From NCBI GenBank assembly GCA_902494545.1, contig CABUTP010000058.1, positions 1 through 8,223 of the forward strand: 8,223 bases of DNA, in the 5' to 3' direction. This DNA comes from an uncultured Collinsella sp. (lineage in GTDB: Bacteria; Actinomycetota; Coriobacteriia; Coriobacteriales; Coriobacteriaceae). Shown here in pieces: positions 6,484 to 8,223 of the stretch (position 1 is the first letter of the stretch; each line of letters starts with the position of its first letter). The position numbers and the translations under genes were made by a program. Below the pieces are notes generated by a model. The model saw only the letters and a program-made list of their open reading frames with translations. It was not told the origin of the DNA and did no database searches.

Positions 6484-7121
6484 GCGCCCTGGTCGGGGCC
6501 GCGGCTTGTCTGTGTGCCCTGAGTGTATTTGCCGCGACAGGTTTGGAGCGTGCGGATGCTCGCAAGATTGCAGAGACGTGCAAGCGTGAAGCGGTGCTGG
6601 TCATTGCTGCGGGCTACTCGGTGATTGATACCCTGACTGCGCGAATGAAGGGCGCGATTGGGGCGGGCGGCCCGGCGCGGGTGTCGCTCGGTGAGGTGTC
6701 CGAGATGATCGACGTGGTGCGCCTGGGGCTTTCTGCCGGCCTTTCGTTTGACGCGGCGCTCGAGATTTTCTGTGCCAATCGTCGGTCGGTGCTGGCCGTT
6801 CGTCTTGAACGAGCTTGCATGGCGTGGCAGGTGGGCGTGGGGACGCGCGAGGCCGAGCTGTTGGCTGCCGCGCGTGATTTGGACGTGAGGGCGCTCGAGA
6901 CCTTTGCCATCACGGTGGGGCAGGCGCTTGCGCTGGGCGCCCCGCTGGCCGAGACGCTGGCTGCTCAAAGTCGCGAGATCCGTGCGGCCCATCGCGCCGC
7001 AGTCGAGCGCGAGATCGAGCGCGCGCCGGTCAAGTTGCTGATTCCCACCGGCACGCTCATCTTGCCGGCGTTGCTTCTGTCCATATTGGGCCCGCTGCTG
7101 GGAGCAGGCGGGATGATGTAG
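6480..7121 (+). CDS. tadC: Tad pilus inner-membrane platform protein TadC (short form)
   Basis: This is the second platform protein, expected to partner TadB. The 213-residue product has an N-terminal hydrophobic helix (about 2-20), a short basic stretch, a T2SSF-like cytoplasmic domain (about 70-180, with SEMIDVVRLGLSAGLSFDAA at 74-93 and LALGAPLAETLAAQSREIRA near 150-169), and one long C-terminal hydrophobic segment (about 186-208). TadC proteins are usually near 280-320 residues with extra membrane segments before the T2SSF domain; these are missing or reduced here. ATG 6480 overlaps the tadB stop by 4 bp and has GGTGGAG a few bases upstream. The frame is open further 5' to 6342 but only inside tadB. 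TadC is inferred from the domain and its place after tadB. A 10-bp gap carrying GGGAGG leads to the pilin gene. Confidence 0.82.
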   Translation: MSALVGAAACLCALSVFAATGLERADARKIAETCKREAVLVIAAGYSVIDTLTARMKGAIGAGGPARVSLGEVSEMIDVVRLGLSAGLSFDAALEIFCANRRSVLAVRLERACMAWQVGVGTREAELLAAARDLDVRALETFAITVGQALALGAPLAETLAAQSREIRAAHRAAVEREIERAPVKLLIPTGTLILPALLLSILGPLLGAGGMM

Positions 7122-7131
7122 GGAGGAATAC

Positions 7132-7365
7132 ATGAACACGATGACCGACATTGCGGGCAAGGCTTGGAGCTGGGCATTTTGCCGGGCAATCCGCGCTCGC
7201 CAGCGTGCCAAGGCGCTGTTGCGGGAGGAGAACGCGCAGGGCACTACCGAATACGCCATCTTGGTCGGCGTGCTCGTAGTGATCGCGATTATCGCCATCG
7301 TCGCGTTTAAGAGCAAAGTCGAAGAACTATGGAACGCGATCAAAGACGGCATCAACAGCCTGTAG
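7132..7365 (+). CDS. Flp-type pilin, first copy (major pilin candidate)
   Basis: The gene encodes a 77-residue Flp/Fap-type prepilin, the candidate structural subunit of the Tad pilus. A positively charged leader of about 35 residues ends in EENAQGTTEYAILVG, followed by a hydrophobic helix (about 42-60) and a short polar C-terminus with SKVEELWNAIKDGINSL. The Glu-Tyr pair (Glu40, Tyr41) is the Flp signature. If Glu is at +5, as in known Flp pilins, processing would fall between Ala35 and Gln36, giving a mature subunit of 42 residues. Cleavage after Gly37 is an alternative but puts Glu at +3. GGGAGG (7121-7126) is well placed for ATG 7132. The position right after tadC fits the major pilin. 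The leader is long for an Flp pilin. Confidence 0.87.
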   Translation: MNTMTDIAGKAWSWAFCRAIRARQRAKALLREENAQGTTEYAILVGVLVVIAIIAIVAFKSKVEELWNAIKDGINSL

Positions 7366-7892
7366 GAGGCAGGCGGCCTGTTGGTTCGCCGCTGGTGCTC
7401 GTCTGTTTGCTCGTGGCAATAGCGGTGACGCTTTGGGGGCTGGGTGTTGCGCGGCAGCAGCGTCCGGGCGCTACTGCCGATTTGGGATCGGGCTCGGCGG
7501 CGGTGTCACAAGCGGAAGGCGCGGGAGATATGGGCGGTCAGAATGCCGCCGTCACGGCTCGTACCTTTTTGCAGGCACTCGACGAGCGGGCCGCCAGCGC
7601 GACGGAGCCGTCTGCAGACAACGCGATCGCGGTTCGACTCGCATGGTCCGAGGACCGGCCGATGACCGAGGCGGCGGCAGACCTGTTGCGCGCCTACCGC
7701 GAGGTGCCCACGGCCCAGCTTGCCCTGAGCGGCTATCTCGATATTAAGGGCAACGTATGGGGCGCCATCGTGCGCGATGGGCGAGGCTGGGTCGACATGG
7801 TGACGGTTGCCGCGGATGCCGGCGATGCCTCGTGCCGCCTGCGTGCCGTGCGTCTGGTTCCGCAAACGACGGAGTCAAAGGAGGGGTCGTGA
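7329..7892 (+). CDS. Unrecognised single-pass membrane protein between the two pilin genes
   Basis: I do not recognise this family. From ATG 7329 the product is 187 residues: a basic N-terminus (MERDQRRHQQPVGGRRPVGS), one hydrophobic helix at about 21-40, a Gly/Ala/Ser-rich spacer (about 48-72), and a soluble region of about 115 residues. By the positive-inside rule this last part should face outside. It has a helical start (NAAVTARTFLQALDERA) and a strand-rich end (AQLALSGYLDIKGNVWGAIV, then GWVDMVTVAAD). This pattern vaguely recalls small NTF2-like export-associated proteins, but that is only an impression. The start is uncertain: ATG 7329 overlaps the first pilin by 37 bp and has only a weak upstream GAAGAA, while the strong TAGGAGG at 7363-7369 has no in-frame start codon at normal distance. 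GTG 7395 is an alternative. The stop lies one base before the next pilin ATG. Its location suggests a minor pilus component or assembly accessory. Confidence 0.7.
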   Translation: MERDQRRHQQPVGGRRPVGSPLVLVCLLVAIAVTLWGLGVARQQRPGATADLGSGSAAVSQAEGAGDMGGQNAAVTARTFLQALDERAASATEPSADNAIAVRLAWSEDRPMTEAAADLLRAYREVPTAQLALSGYLDIKGNVWGAIVRDGRGWVDMVTVAADAGDASCRLRAVRLVPQTTESKEGS

Positions 7893-7893
7893 A

Positions 7894-8112
7894 ATGCATA
7901 ATGTCCTGCGTGAGGAATCTGCTCAGTCGACCGTCGAATACGCCATCGTCACCGTGGCGCTGTTATCGATTGTGCTGGCGATTGCGGGGCTTTGGCGCGC
8001 TGGCACCGATGGGCGCTTGGCGGCACTGGTCGAGCGGGCAGCGTCTCATGGCGTCGCCCCGTCGTCGGTTATCGATGCCGCGACGGGTGCCAAGGACATC
8101 GCTCTGTATTGA
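7894..8112 (+). CDS. Flp-type pilin-like protein, second copy (minor pilin candidate)
   Basis: This gene encodes a 72-residue prepilin-like protein with a very short leader (MHNVLREESA). The motif AQSTVEYAIV follows, with Glu15 and Tyr16 in Flp-like register, then a hydrophobic helix (about 17-34) and a 38-residue soluble C-terminus. If Glu is +5, cleavage would fall between Ala10 and Gln11. Compared with the first pilin, the leader is far shorter and the C-terminal part longer, so the two are probably not interchangeable. ATG 7894 is chosen because AAGGAGGGG (7878-7886) precedes it by 7 bases; the frame is open to 7807 inside the upstream gene. It could be a minor pilin or a small TadE-like pseudopilin; the EY pair favours the Flp group. 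Confidence 0.82.
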   Translation: MHNVLREESAQSTVEYAIVTVALLSIVLAIAGLWRAGTDGRLAALVERAASHGVAPSSVIDAATGAKDIALY

Positions 8113-8223
8113 TATCGCGTGCGAGGATCGGGCGCAGTCTACGGTCGAGGCCGCCTTTTTGCTGCCGACGTTTTTGACGCTTATCTTGCTCGCGTTGCAG
8201 CCGGTGTGCCTGCTCTATACGCG
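8075..8223 (+). CDS. TadE-like pseudopilin, N-terminal part (truncated by window edge)
   Basis: The frame is open to the end of the window and encodes EDRAQSTVEAAFLLPTFL followed by a strongly hydrophobic helix, typical of the TadE/TadF class (TVE-A-AxxLP motif). Glu25, counted from ATG 8075, takes the place of the Flp glutamate, and the Leu-Pro after it is characteristic of TadE. Cleavage would be expected after Ala20. The start is uncertain. ATG 8075 and GTG 8087 are in frame but lack a clear Shine-Dalgarno, and both lie inside the second pilin gene. AAGGA at 8092-8096 sits upstream of an in-frame ATT (8108), a rare start codon. Translation coupled to the upstream pilin is likely. TadE-like proteins are minor pilus-associated subunits processed by the same prepilin peptidase. 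Confidence 0.72.
   Translation, partial: MPRRVPRTSLCIDIACEDRAQSTVEAAFLLPTFLTLILLALQPVCLLYT

Noticed and set aside
5535..7355. A 606-codon open frame on the - strand covering tadB, tadC and the first pilin
   Set aside because: It lies entirely antisense to recognisable, conserved Tad genes, has no plausible domain or start context, and is Ser/Arg/Thr-rich low-complexity translation of the kind produced by GC-rich coding DNA read backwards.
1..8223. CRISPR arrays, tRNA or rRNA genes, insertion sequences and attachment sites
   Set aside because: No regularly spaced direct repeats, cloverleaf-like sequences, transposase motifs or terminal repeats flanked by target duplications were seen on either strand.

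Overview
The window is GC-rich, tightly packed DNA from a bacterial chromosome. The gene content, the high-GC codon use, the Lys-rich start of RsgA and a Tad pilus set with no secretin gene in view all suggest a monoderm actinobacterium. My best guess is the Coriobacteriia (Collinsella-like), but this rests on general resemblance and not on any search. All real genes I can support lie on the + strand.

Region 1 (1-514): the last 90 codons of a cation-transporting P-type ATPase, then about 240 bp without a gene. That gap holds a large imperfect inverted repeat (286-373), a textbook intrinsic terminator (433-466) and a possible promoter overlapping that terminator. Region 2 (515-1750): rsgA, the circularly permuted GTPase that matures the 30S ribosomal subunit, with an unusual N-terminal extension of about 80 residues and its own intrinsic terminator. 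Region 3 (1751-1950): a leader of about 200 bp with inverted repeats, an ACGCGT-centred palindrome and a strong hairpin that ends exactly where the Shine-Dalgarno sequence of the next gene begins.

Region 4 (1951-8223, running off the right edge): a tight Tad (tight adherence, type IVc) pilus operon in the order cpaB, cpaE/tadZ, cpaF/tadA, tadB, tadC, Flp-type pilin, a gene I do not recognise, second Flp-type pilin, and the start of a TadE-like pseudopilin gene. Neighbouring genes overlap or nearly touch, so translational coupling is likely. By family knowledge, TadZ should place the machine, the CpaF hexamer should power it, TadB and TadC should form the membrane platform, and the pilins and pseudopilin should be the assembled subunits. 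The prepilin peptidase (TadV/CpaA) is not in the window.

The Tad system itself is known. The parts most worth a second look are the unrecognised membrane-anchored protein between the two pilins, with its puzzling start; the shared Ala at position -1 of all three prepilin-like cleavage motifs; and the dense regulatory-looking architecture upstream of cpaB.
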